Shown: piece by piece, positions 28,042 to 36,441 of the stretch
How the letters are laid out: each line of letters starts with the position of its first letter
Position numbering within the stretch: the first letter of the stretch is position 1
NCBI GenBank assembly: GCA_029565675.1
Contig: JAKQNP010000008.1
Location: forward strand, 62,001-126,000
DNA length: 64,000 nt
Source of the DNA: a bacterium
Lineage (GTDB): Bacteria > Zhuqueibacterota > Zhuqueibacteria > Residuimicrobiales > Oceaniaggregativiventaceae
Direction of reading: 5' to 3'
Notes under the pieces: generated by a model
The model's input: only the letters and a program-made list of their open reading frames with translations
Told to the model about the DNA's origin: nothing
The model's database searches: none
Position numbers and translations under genes: made by a program

Positions 28042-29544
28042 ATGACCATGCGAAACAAATCGATCAGCACAATACTGCTTCTTGTGCTTTTGGCGGCAGC
28101 CTGTAGTTTAAAAGACCCGTTTGGCGACAGCCGTGAATCGCATCCGCTCGGCAATCTGCCGCCGGAAACCCATCTTTTCTTGTTGGTGGAACAAGATGTG
28201 CGCGTTGACACTTTGTCGACCGGCAAAATCGACACCCTGATCGTCAAAACCGGGCTCGATACCACACCCAGCCGGCAGATTGTGCATTGGTGGGGTGACG
28301 ATCCGGATGGCCGGGTGGTGGGCTATGCGATCCAATGGAATTACCAGCCAGAGCCCGTTTTTACGACCGCTGAAATGGACACATTCTATATCCCGATTCG
28401 ATCCCAATATGATGTTTTTTCTTTTTCGGTATGGTCGGTTGACGATCAGGGAGCTCAGGATCCGACACCTGCCGTGCTCTATTTCCCTGTCTACAACACA
28501 CCTCCTTCGATCAGTTTTAGGCTCAACAGCAATCCGCGCGTCAGCGGCAATCCGAATGTAACCAGTCATACGTTTCCAACCCGCACGTTTGTCTGGGATG
28601 TTTTTGATCCTGACGGTCGGGAAACCGTGACCGCCATTCTGTACGCTCTGGACGACACCACTTCCTGGATAAGATTGCCCGGGAATGCCGATCAGGTCAC
28701 TCTGCGCGATTTGCCCCCCGGCGAGCACCAGTTTTTTGTCAAAGCTGAGGATATATCGGGCGCACAGAGTTCCACCATTTGTTTTCCGGATCCGCGTGAT
28801 CCGCAGGTTCCCAATCGTTGGGAGGTCAAGCCGATTATCGGCAGGCTGTTGCTGGTCAATGATTATGCCCAAGATCAAACTCTGCTGCAGGGGCAGAATT
28901 TTTACGAGTCCATTTTACGGCAATTGCTGGGCGATGACGGCTATTCGGTCTGGCAAATCGGCACGAGTCGAGTGCCGATGATCAATTCCCAGAATTCACT
29001 TCCCTATACATCGATCGATATCGAGGCCAATCTGGCCTATTTCGATCAGGTGATCTGGTTTTCCCATCTGGGACGCCCGAATTTGAGTGCGGCCGGTTTG
29101 AGCATTACCCGCTTCATCAGGGAAGGCGGCAAAATTCTGATTACCAACGCCAACCAAGAGCTGCCGGATACCACCTGGACCTTTACAGGAATCGATTCGG
29201 TCTTTACCCTCAATCCGGACGGACGACTGTTTACTGGCACCCGCATTCTCGCCTCCTTTGGCAGCGGCGATGATGCGGCATTGGATCTGAGCCTCGACAA
29301 GTTGGTCGGCAATCGCGTTTCGGCCTTGATTCCGGGCTCTGATGTCGATGTGGTTTATCGCATGGAACCCGATTCGACTGCGCAGGTCAAAGTGCCTTAT
29401 AAAGGCAATCCGGTGGTCGGCGTGCGATATCGCGTCGGGGCCGGTGAATCGATCTATTTTTCTTTGCCCTTGAATTATTGCAACGGCAACCAGAATCTGG
29501 TAAATGTTTTTCGTCATCTCTTGTTTGAAGAATTTGGATCGTGA
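28042..29544 (+). CDS. Outer-envelope lipoprotein of unknown function
   Basis: A 500-residue lipoprotein: the N-terminus TMRNKSISTILLLVLLAAAC has a lipobox (LAAAC) with the lipidated Cys near residue 20. A region with FN3/Ig-like strands follows (VHWWGDDPDGRVVGYAIQWN; FVWDVFDPDGRE). The C-terminal half (LLLVNDYAQDQTLLQGQNFY, FDQVIWFSHLGRPN, ITRFIREGGKILITNANQEL) resembles the Rossmann-like glutamine amidotransferase-like folds of secreted proteins, without a recognisable catalytic triad. The ATG at 28042 or 28048 could start it. It overlaps the TonB receptor frame by 4 nt (GTGA), so the two are probably coupled. Confidence 0.75.
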   Translation: MTMRNKSISTILLLVLLAAACSLKDPFGDSRESHPLGNLPPETHLFLLVEQDVRVDTLSTGKIDTLIVKTGLDTTPSRQIVHWWGDDPDGRVVGYAIQWNYQPEPVFTTAEMDTFYIPIRSQYDVFSFSVWSVDDQGAQDPTPAVLYFPVYNTPPSISFRLNSNPRVSGNPNVTSHTFPTRTFVWDVFDPDGRETVTAILYALDDTTSWIRLPGNADQVTLRDLPPGEHQFFVKAEDISGAQSSTICFPDPRDPQVPNRWEVKPIIGRLLLVNDYAQDQTLLQGQNFYESILRQLLGDDGYSVWQIGTSRVPMINSQNSLPYTSIDIEANLAYFDQVIWFSHLGRPNLSAAGLSITRFIREGGKILITNANQELPDTTWTFTGIDSVFTLNPDGRLFTGTRILASFGSGDDAALDLSLDKLVGNRVSALIPGSDVDVVYRMEPDSTAQVKVPYKGNPVVGVRYRVGAGESIYFSLPLNYCNGNQNLVNVFRHLLFEEFGS

Positions 29545-32282
29545 AGATGAAACCATGGTTCTCAACCTCGCTGGTTTTGGCGATTTTATGCTGCACAGCA
29601 CTTGCCGCCGGAGCGGGCAAGACGCTCATCCGCGGACGCGTGACCGATAAGGAGACCGGGGAGCCGCTTCCAGGCGTCAATGTGATCGTTTCCGGAACCT
29701 ACAAAGGCGCAGCGACCGACGAAAACGGCGAGTTCACCATAAGCGGTTTGGCGCCGGGAGATTACGACCTCAGAGCATCGATGATCGGCTATACCGTCCA
29801 GGTGCAAACCGGCATCAAGATATCGCCTATTTCGCCTACCACCGTTACCTTTGCCCTCGAGTCGACTGTGCTGGCGCTGGGACAAACGGTACAGGTCATC
29901 GGTGAAAAACCGCTTTTTGAAACCGATATCACGGCTTCTCAACAGCGAATCTCGTCAGAGGAAATCAGCCAAAAAGTGGTGGAGAATCTCAACGACCTGG
30001 TCGCCGATCAACTCGGCGTGGTGATGCAGGACAACAAGATCCATATCCGCGGTGGCCGCGCTGATGAGAGCATGTACGTTATCGATGGCCAATCCGTCAA
30101 AGATCCGTTGTCAGGCTACTCCAATACCCTGTATGTCAATGCTTCGGCCATCAAAGAGCTGAAAGTGATCACCGGCGGATTCAATGCCGAATACGGCCAG
30201 GCAATGTCCGGCATCGTCGATATCGAAACCAAAGAGGGCGAGGAAGAGTTTTCCGGCAGTGTCATCTATAAAACCGACAATGCGTTCTCCGGTTTTATCG
30301 ATGGTTTCAATACCGATATCGCACAGGTCAATCTGGGGGGACCAGAACCGATTTCCACCAACCTTCTCAGAGGGATCGGAATTCGCCTGCCCGGGCAAGT
30401 TTCATTTTTTTTCAGCGGCTATACCCACCTGAGCGATTCCTATCTGCCGGGCGCCGACAAACTCTATCCATCAAAGAGCGAATATGAAAAATTTGCCCGA
30501 CGCCAGGAAAACGATTGGCATCTCCTCGGCAAACTCACCTGGAATCTGCGACCCGGGCAAAAACTCAGTTACTCCTATGACCGCTCGGTCAACATCAATC
30601 AAGGATATTTTATTGCCAATATCAGCGGCAACCGGGGTTATCCGTATGAATATGAAAAGATGTTGGACAACTACAACACCTTCACCAAGGAAGCCCTGCT
30701 GAATACTCTGCAATGGGTGCATACCTTGAATCCGCGCACCTACTATCGCCTCAGTTTGTCCAGATTTTACACCGGCATCCATTCCGCTGTGCAGAACAAA
30801 GAGTGGACGGAATACGAGGAGCGCCTGGATCTGGAGCCGGTTTACTATATCCCGGACAGCCAGGGCAATATTCAGACGCGATTCGGCGATGGTTTTTGGG
30901 ATACCGGCGATGCAGAAAACTGGTACGATTATTACTCGGATAATTTTTCGCTCAAAGGGGATCTGACCGCTCAACCAAACGAACGCCATTCGATCAAGAC
31001 GGGGTTCGAATCGCGCTATACCGAGATGCAGGTAATCGATATCAATGCGCCCTGGTTCGGAGAAACCGGCCTGGGAAGGAATTATGACTATTTTCGCGTC
31101 TATCCCAATGACGGTTCCTTCTACATCCAGGACCGCATTACCTATAGCGGCATGATCGTCAATATCGGCTTGCGCTACGATTACTGGTTTCCCGGCAAAT
31201 ATGTGGACGATGCGATCGCTGATCCGGAAACCATCACCATCACCGATGCAGCGCGGCAAAAATACCGCGCCGAAACGTTTTCTCTTCTTGGCATGCGCGG
31301 CAAAGGCCATCTGAGTCCCAGACTCGGCATCTCCCATCCGGTTACCGACAACGACATGCTCTATCTCTATTACGGCCATTTTTCCCAGCGACCCAACGGC
31401 CAATATGTCTATGCCAAACTCAAGTCGACTTCTGAAGCAACCTATCAGCTTTTTGGCAATCCCAATCTCAATCCCACAACCACGGTGGCCTATGAAATCG
31501 GCTTGAAGCACCGGTTCAACGCCAATCAGACCATCGAGATCAAAGCCTATTACAAGGATATGTTCGATTATCCGACCTCGGCATCGGTGCGCAAATACAG
31601 CCCGCGTTACGGCAACATCAGTTTCCTGATGTATGTCAATATGGACTATGCGCGGGCGCGCGGAATCGAAGTGAGATTCCGCCGCCGCTATTCCAAATAT
31701 CTGAGCGGCAATGTGGATTTTACCTATGCCCTGGCCACGGGAAAAAGCTCGACGCCGAACACCAATCTGCTGGTCGCTGCCGGCAAGGTCGCGGAAAAAA
31801 CGCTCGGTGAGAGCCGACTGGCGTGGGATAAACCCTATCGCCTGTCAGCTGATCTCTACTTCGATATGCCGCGCAATGCGGATTTGCGCTTGTGGGGATT
31901 GCGCCTGCCCGAAAATTGGGGAGTGACCCTGCGGTGGGAATTTGAAAGCGGCAAACGGTTTCAAAAATTGATCGATGTCGCGAATCATATTTATGAAAAA
32001 GATGAATACGGCAGCCTGTCCGATCCCTGGATGCGGACGGATATCAAATTTTATAAAGATTTTTCCCTTGCTGACCGGAAGATGTCTTTTTTTGTCGAAG
32101 CTGAAAATGTTTTCAACACCAAGGTTCCGCGCATCATCAATCCGGTAACCGGAAGGCCCTATGAACCCGGAGACGTCATTCCTCTAACCTGGTATGATGA
32201 TCCAATGGACTTGCCGGCGGACAATCCGGCACGCTATGACTGGCCTCGCAGGGTGATGACCGGTGTGGGAATTCATTTTTAA
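29541..32282 (+). CDS. TonB-dependent outer-membrane receptor with carboxypeptidase-regulatory-like domain
   Basis: A 913-residue receptor. Signal peptide (to about AAGAG), a carboxypeptidase-D-regulatory-like domain (IRGRVTDKETGEPLPGVNV, TDENGEFTISGL), a plug domain (IHIRGGRADESMYVIDGQSV), then a long beta-barrel ending in the terminal aromatic GVGIHF. No TonB box is obvious. It lacks the usual SusD partner, so it is not a simple SusCD pair; in FCB bacteria similar receptors sit with sorting-domain proteins and PorV-like barrels. Substrate unknown. The start may be the GTG at 29541 or the ATG at 29547. Confidence 0.9.
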   Translation: MKMKPWFSTSLVLAILCCTALAAGAGKTLIRGRVTDKETGEPLPGVNVIVSGTYKGAATDENGEFTISGLAPGDYDLRASMIGYTVQVQTGIKISPISPTTVTFALESTVLALGQTVQVIGEKPLFETDITASQQRISSEEISQKVVENLNDLVADQLGVVMQDNKIHIRGGRADESMYVIDGQSVKDPLSGYSNTLYVNASAIKELKVITGGFNAEYGQAMSGIVDIETKEGEEEFSGSVIYKTDNAFSGFIDGFNTDIAQVNLGGPEPISTNLLRGIGIRLPGQVSFFFSGYTHLSDSYLPGADKLYPSKSEYEKFARRQENDWHLLGKLTWNLRPGQKLSYSYDRSVNINQGYFIANISGNRGYPYEYEKMLDNYNTFTKEALLNTLQWVHTLNPRTYYRLSLSRFYTGIHSAVQNKEWTEYEERLDLEPVYYIPDSQGNIQTRFGDGFWDTGDAENWYDYYSDNFSLKGDLTAQPNERHSIKTGFESRYTEMQVIDINAPWFGETGLGRNYDYFRVYPNDGSFYIQDRITYSGMIVNIGLRYDYWFPGKYVDDAIADPETITITDAARQKYRAETFSLLGMRGKGHLSPRLGISHPVTDNDMLYLYYGHFSQRPNGQYVYAKLKSTSEATYQLFGNPNLNPTTTVAYEIGLKHRFNANQTIEIKAYYKDMFDYPTSASVRKYSPRYGNISFLMYVNMDYARARGIEVRFRRRYSKYLSGNVDFTYALATGKSSTPNTNLLVAAGKVAEKTLGESRLAWDKPYRLSADLYFDMPRNADLRLWGLRLPENWGVTLRWEFESGKRFQKLIDVANHIYEKDEYGSLSDPWMRTDIKFYKDFSLADRKMSFFVEAENVFNTKVPRIINPVTGRPYEPGDVIPLTWYDDPMDLPADNPARYDWPRRVMTGVGIHF

Positions 32283-32338
32283 CCGCAACGTCGATTGTCT
32301 GACGTATGAATTGTTAACTTTATCGATCAGGGTAGTTT

Positions 32339-33337
32339 GTGGTGATCGCAAAACGGTATAAAGCCATTGGATTGGCGCTTTTGTTGACGGTTGGCTGTGG
32401 GTCGGCGCAATCGTTTCTTCCCCGCCTCGGCGAACAGCGGGCGGGAACCGCGGCTTTGACTTTCCTCAAGCTTGCGGTCGGAGCACGCGCGCAGTCGATG
32501 GGCGGCGCCTATGTGGCCATGGCAAATGACGCCGCCGCCCTGCACTGGAATCCGGCCGGTTTGGTACAGATCGGAAACAACGAATTGGTTATGTCCCATC
32601 TGGATTGGCTGGCGGATATCGATTTTGACTATATCGGCTATGTCCACCAATTGAACAGCTCTATCGGACTGGGGGCGTTCGTTGGCTTTTTGCACCTGGC
32701 CGACATGCCCGTGACAACCGAATACCATCCCTACGGCAACGGCGAGATGTTTTCCTACAGCGACTTGGCAACCGGGATGAGCATTTCCATCCGCATGACC
32801 GATCGTTTTTCGTTTGGCGTAACCGGTAAATATGTGCGTGAGGATTTGGCGGGTCTGATCATGGACGGTTACATGCTCGATTTGGGGACCTGGTACTGGA
32901 CTGGCTATAAATCGCTGCGCATCGCCGCAGCGATGCGCAATTTTGGCACGGATCTCAGACCCAATGGTGTTTACCAACGGCGCACCATCAACGGGATTTC
33001 TGAGCGCACCTATCAATCTTTTTCACCGCCGACGGTTTTTACCCTTGGCGCAGCGATGGATGTCTTTTGTTGCCGATATCACAATATCGCCGCCTCCATG
33101 CAGATGAACCATCCGATGGACGATCAAGAGAATTTCGTTCTTGGCGGTGAATACAGCTATCACAACCTGCTCAAACTGCGAACCGGTATCAGCACCAACG
33201 ACGAGAGCAACCGCTGGAGCTTTGGCGCCGGCACCCAGATCAGTTGGTATGGCAAAATTTTCAAATTTGATTACTCTTATGCGGATTATAAATATTTACA
33301 AAACACCCAACAACTCACTTTTGCCTTCGAATTCTGA
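32339..33337 (+). CDS. PorV/PorQ-like outer-membrane barrel protein
   Basis: A 332-residue protein from a GTG with AGGG upstream. Signal-like start, then the family signature AALTFLKLAVGARAQSMGGA and YVAMANDAAALHWNPAGL seen in PorV/PorQ and FadL-like barrels, then alternating beta strands to a C-terminal F (TFAFEF). PorV is the outer-membrane partner that receives type IX secretion cargo. Genes for the T9SS core (PorK/L/M/N, SprA) are not in the window, so a secretion role is inference from family and neighbours. Confidence 0.82.
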   Translation: MVIAKRYKAIGLALLLTVGCGSAQSFLPRLGEQRAGTAALTFLKLAVGARAQSMGGAYVAMANDAAALHWNPAGLVQIGNNELVMSHLDWLADIDFDYIGYVHQLNSSIGLGAFVGFLHLADMPVTTEYHPYGNGEMFSYSDLATGMSISIRMTDRFSFGVTGKYVREDLAGLIMDGYMLDLGTWYWTGYKSLRIAAAMRNFGTDLRPNGVYQRRTINGISERTYQSFSPPTVFTLGAAMDVFCCRYHNIAASMQMNHPMDDQENFVLGGEYSYHNLLKLRTGISTNDESNRWSFGAGTQISWYGKIFKFDYSYADYKYLQNTQQLTFAFEF

Positions 33338-33340
33338 GCC

Positions 33341-34588
33341 ATGATGAAACCATACCTACCGACATTTTTTTATGCGGCCACCATCTTGATTCTGGCAGGG
33401 TGCATGCAAGACAAATACCCCTTGCCGTCGCCGCAAAGCGCACCGGTAAGCTTTGGCGCCAACGATACAAGTTATATCGAGCTGCAACCAATTTGGGATG
33501 CAGCCCATTTGGCAACACCGCTTTCCTATCCGGTGGACATCGTCAGCGGCCCGGATGGCTTGATTTTTGTTGCTGACCAGAACAACAATCGCATCGTCAC
33601 ACTTTCCAAGGCCGGCATACCAGTCTATGATCGCGGCTTTGACCGCTTGCAAGGGATTGCCCGGCCCTGTGGATTGGCCATCGACAGCAAATTGAACCTG
33701 CTGATCGTCAACAACAGCGATACGCTCTACTGCTGGAATCAATACCTCAACTCCGTCGACCTCGACTCGGTTGCAGTTTCGGGTGTTTTTATCGATCCAC
33801 AAACCGGCAACCCGGTCGAGTTGACCTGGAATCAAGTGGTCGATCGCCTGCTGGCCGGGGAAGCTTTTCCGCGAATCGTGCGGCTCAATTTTAGCAAAGA
33901 TAACGATTTGATCGAACAGGCGATTGGTATCTACCCCCTGTTTATCGATCCGAATCAATCCGCCGCCTATGCCGGCGTGGCCAGCGGTCCACACGGCGCG
34001 GAAACGCTGTTTGTTTCCGACTCTTATTCAGATCGCATTTTTCGCCTAAGACTGGTTCCCCGATTGGTTTTTCTGACCAAAAGCGGCAACACGGTTGTCC
34101 AATATCGCGCCGTTTTTACCGGCGACATCGCCACCTATGGATCGGGCGCAGGCACGGTTGATACTCCCGGGGCTTTAGCAGGAGACCGCCAGGGCAATCT
34201 CTACTTTACCCAACTTGATGGAAATTTTCTGGTGCAAAAACTCAAGGCGCCTGATTTTTCTCCACAGTATGTTCTCTATCAACACGCAATCATGGACCTC
34301 GAGCGATTCAGCATGCCTTATGATATCGCGTTGGACGATGAGGGCGATATTTTTGTTATGGATACCGGCGCCGGCAGGGTCTACAAGTTCGACAATTCGG
34401 GCAAAAACGCAGGCCAGGAAATCGATCTGGGCGATCGCGGCATTGCCACCCAGATTTTTACCGATGCGCGCGGCATCATGGCCACCAATAAGGTTGTCTA
34501 TGTGGCGGAGAGCGGAAAAAACCGTATCCGTCGGTTTCAATATTCGGTCTCCGATGACGATTTGCCGGATGACGACAAGAAACCCTGA
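33341..34588 (+). CDS. NHL-repeat beta-propeller lipoprotein
   Basis: A 415-residue lipoprotein starting 3 bp after the PorV-like gene. The N-terminal ATILILAGC is a lipobox. Repeats such as PVDIVSGPDGLIFVADQNNNRIVTL (residues about 64-88), PYDIALDDEGDIFVMDTGAG and GIMATNKVVYVAESGKNRIR are NHL-type propeller blades; about five or six are visible. Such propellers bind ligands or proteins at the cell surface. It ends in an acidic tail, DDDLPDDDKKP. Role is inferred to be in the same envelope complex. Confidence 0.8.
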   Translation: MMKPYLPTFFYAATILILAGCMQDKYPLPSPQSAPVSFGANDTSYIELQPIWDAAHLATPLSYPVDIVSGPDGLIFVADQNNNRIVTLSKAGIPVYDRGFDRLQGIARPCGLAIDSKLNLLIVNNSDTLYCWNQYLNSVDLDSVAVSGVFIDPQTGNPVELTWNQVVDRLLAGEAFPRIVRLNFSKDNDLIEQAIGIYPLFIDPNQSAAYAGVASGPHGAETLFVSDSYSDRIFRLRLVPRLVFLTKSGNTVVQYRAVFTGDIATYGSGAGTVDTPGALAGDRQGNLYFTQLDGNFLVQKLKAPDFSPQYVLYQHAIMDLERFSMPYDIALDDEGDIFVMDTGAGRVYKFDNSGKNAGQEIDLGDRGIATQIFTDARGIMATNKVVYVAESGKNRIRRFQYSVSDDDLPDDDKKP

Positions 34589-34609
34589 TCGCGCTGAACA
34601 AAGGGCGAT

Positions 34610-35119
34610 ATGCCAAATCAGTCTGAACACGACCGCTATTCTTTTTATTACAGCCGCGTAGACTGGAACATGCACGTGACAGCCACCCGTCATGGGCTGC
34701 GAGAAATTGTCTTCCTCGAAGATCCGCTTGCCACTTTTGCTGCCGATTTTTACCAGTATCCGGACCCTGTACAACGAATGTTTTCCAACTTGCAAGCTGA
34801 ACTCGAACGATATTTTAACGGTGAAACTGTTCAATTTACAGCAGCTCTGGACTGGCGCGATCTTTCTGTCTTTCAAAAACAAGTTTACTCCGCCTTGCAA
34901 AAAGTGGCTTATGGCAGTGTTGTCACTTATGGGGATCTGGCTCGTCAGATCGGCAGCCCCGGGGCGGCCCGGGCTGTTGGCACCGCGCTGCACAACAATC
35001 CTCTGCCCCTCGTTGTGCCTTGCCATCGCGTTGTTTCCAGCAGCGGGATCGGCGGCTTTGCCGCCGGCCTGACGCTCAAGAGGGCCTTGCTGCAGCTGGA
35101 AGGAATCTCCGGGTTATGA
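34610..35119 (+). CDS. ogt: Methylated-DNA-protein-cysteine methyltransferase
   Basis: A 169-residue suicide repair protein that removes alkyl groups from O6-guanine onto its own Cys. The active site PCHRV is at 137-141 (Cys138), preceded by the helix-turn-helix region YGSVVTYGDLARQIGSPGAARAVGTAL, and followed by GGFAAGLTLKRALLQLEG. The N-terminal domain is short, as in Ogt/MGMT. The next gene overlaps by 4 nt. Confidence 0.95.
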   Translation: MPNQSEHDRYSFYYSRVDWNMHVTATRHGLREIVFLEDPLATFAADFYQYPDPVQRMFSNLQAELERYFNGETVQFTAALDWRDLSVFQKQVYSALQKVAYGSVVTYGDLARQIGSPGAARAVGTALHNNPLPLVVPCHRVVSSSGIGGFAAGLTLKRALLQLEGISGL

Positions 35120-35886
35120 GTTCTGCTTTTGAGATCCTTTTTGACGGCGAATTTTTTCTCGGCCCCGAACATGTGGAGTGGCGGAATTCTCTCACCCGGC
35201 CGCCGGCAATGCAAACCGAAATCCAGGCCTTTTGGCAAAGCTTTGCCCAACCACACCACTTTAACGGCCGCATCGCGCGCCTCGACTCATGGGCCCACAT
35301 TCGCGGGGAATTGTTTTTAACGCTTAGCCCGAGCGATTATCAGACCTTGATCTACAGCAACCAATTTGTCGAGTCTATTTGCCAACGATGGGGCGAAGCC
35401 TATCTGTCAAAAGCTCTGGGAATCAGTTGTGTGCTGGTCAGCGCCGATCACCGCGTACCTCTGATGGTGCGCAGCGCTGCGGTCGGCGAATACCCCGGCG
35501 CGACCGATGTCTTCGGCGGTCATATCGACCTGGCTCCTGATCCGCACGAAACCGATATCTGCACCTGTATGGCCGCCGAAATCAGACAGGAACTCAATGT
35601 TGACCTGGCTTGTGCGGACCTGATCGGGATCGGTTTGATTTCTACTGTGGAGACGAGAAAACCGGAACTCATTTTTACCGCGCGCACCCATCTTCAGCAA
35701 AGCGAGATCGTGCAACATGCCAAAGAGGCCTGCGATCGCGACGAATATAGCCGGTTATTTTTTCTTGCTGGTGAGGAGGTAGACCCTTATATTATGGAAA
35801 ATCAAGGTCGCTTGACTCCGTCTGCATTGGGTGCATTGACACTTTTTGGCCGATGGCAGCAAAAGTCTTTTTTGAGGAAACAATGA
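35116..35886 (+). CDS. Nudix hydrolase, NUDT22-like
   Basis: A 256-residue protein; the ATG at 35116 overlaps the ogt stop (ATGA), so the longer upstream reading is rejected. A modified Nudix box is visible: GGHIDLAPDPHETD, then AAEIRQELNVDL, keeping the metal-binding Glu in QE but with Ala for the first Arg and Asn for the Gly. The N-terminal half, with the GATDVFGGH lead-in, resembles NUDT22-type enzymes that cleave UDP-sugars; this is by resemblance only. It is coupled to ssb downstream by another ATGA overlap. Confidence 0.65.
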   Translation: MSSAFEILFDGEFFLGPEHVEWRNSLTRPPAMQTEIQAFWQSFAQPHHFNGRIARLDSWAHIRGELFLTLSPSDYQTLIYSNQFVESICQRWGEAYLSKALGISCVLVSADHRVPLMVRSAAVGEYPGATDVFGGHIDLAPDPHETDICTCMAAEIRQELNVDLACADLIGIGLISTVETRKPELIFTARTHLQQSEIVQHAKEACDRDEYSRLFFLAGEEVDPYIMENQGRLTPSALGALTLFGRWQQKSFLRKQ

Positions 35887-36401
35887 GCGATAATAGAGAA
35901 AAAGGGGTCGTTGAAAAGCGGTTCAAAGGAATGGCTTTTCCGATTCTCAATCAGGTGACGGTTGCCGGTGTATTGATGGCTGATCCACCGCTTCGGCAAA
36001 CTCGCCGTGGTGTGCCGGTGACCAATTTTGTCATCAAAACCATGCCGGAAGCAAGCCATCTTGCCGCTTTAGAGGGAATGGAACGCGAACCCTGCTTTAT
36101 CAGTGTGGTGGTCTGGGCGCAGCAGGCGATTACCTGCAACAAATACCTGAAAAAGGGCTCTCCGGTCTTGATCGTCGGTGAATTGCAGTCCATGCCCAAT
36201 GCTTCAACAGAAAGCGCTTATTTCCCTGTGCAGATCAATGCGCAATGGATACAGTATCTGGATAAAGGCGAGAATGCCATCAGTTTGTTCGAGGCAGAGG
36301 AGCAGCCTGCAGCGCCAGCCGATAAAAAGAGCGAGCCTGAGGATTCAGTGGGGATGGAAAAACAGCCGGGTGGAAGCAGCGAGCAATTGCCGGTTGAATG
36401 A
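35883..36401 (+). CDS. ssb: Single-stranded DNA-binding protein
   Basis: A 172-residue OB-fold protein: LNQVTVAGVLMADPPLRQTR then GVPVTNFVIKT, CFISVVVWAQQAITCNKYLKKGSPVLIVGEL, the core of SSB. A Pro/Glu-rich tail of about 50 residues follows, but it ends EQLPVE and lacks the acidic DDDIPF tip that most SSBs use to recruit partners. It may therefore be an accessory SSB. Start at the ATG overlapping the Nudix stop. Confidence 0.85.
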   Translation: MSDNREKGVVEKRFKGMAFPILNQVTVAGVLMADPPLRQTRRGVPVTNFVIKTMPEASHLAALEGMEREPCFISVVVWAQQAITCNKYLKKGSPVLIVGELQSMPNASTESAYFPVQINAQWIQYLDKGENAISLFEAEEQPAAPADKKSEPEDSVGMEKQPGGSSEQLPVE

Positions 36402-36441
36402 GCTTTTTGTTTTTTTTCATTGCCCCGAAAGGCAACGGCCG

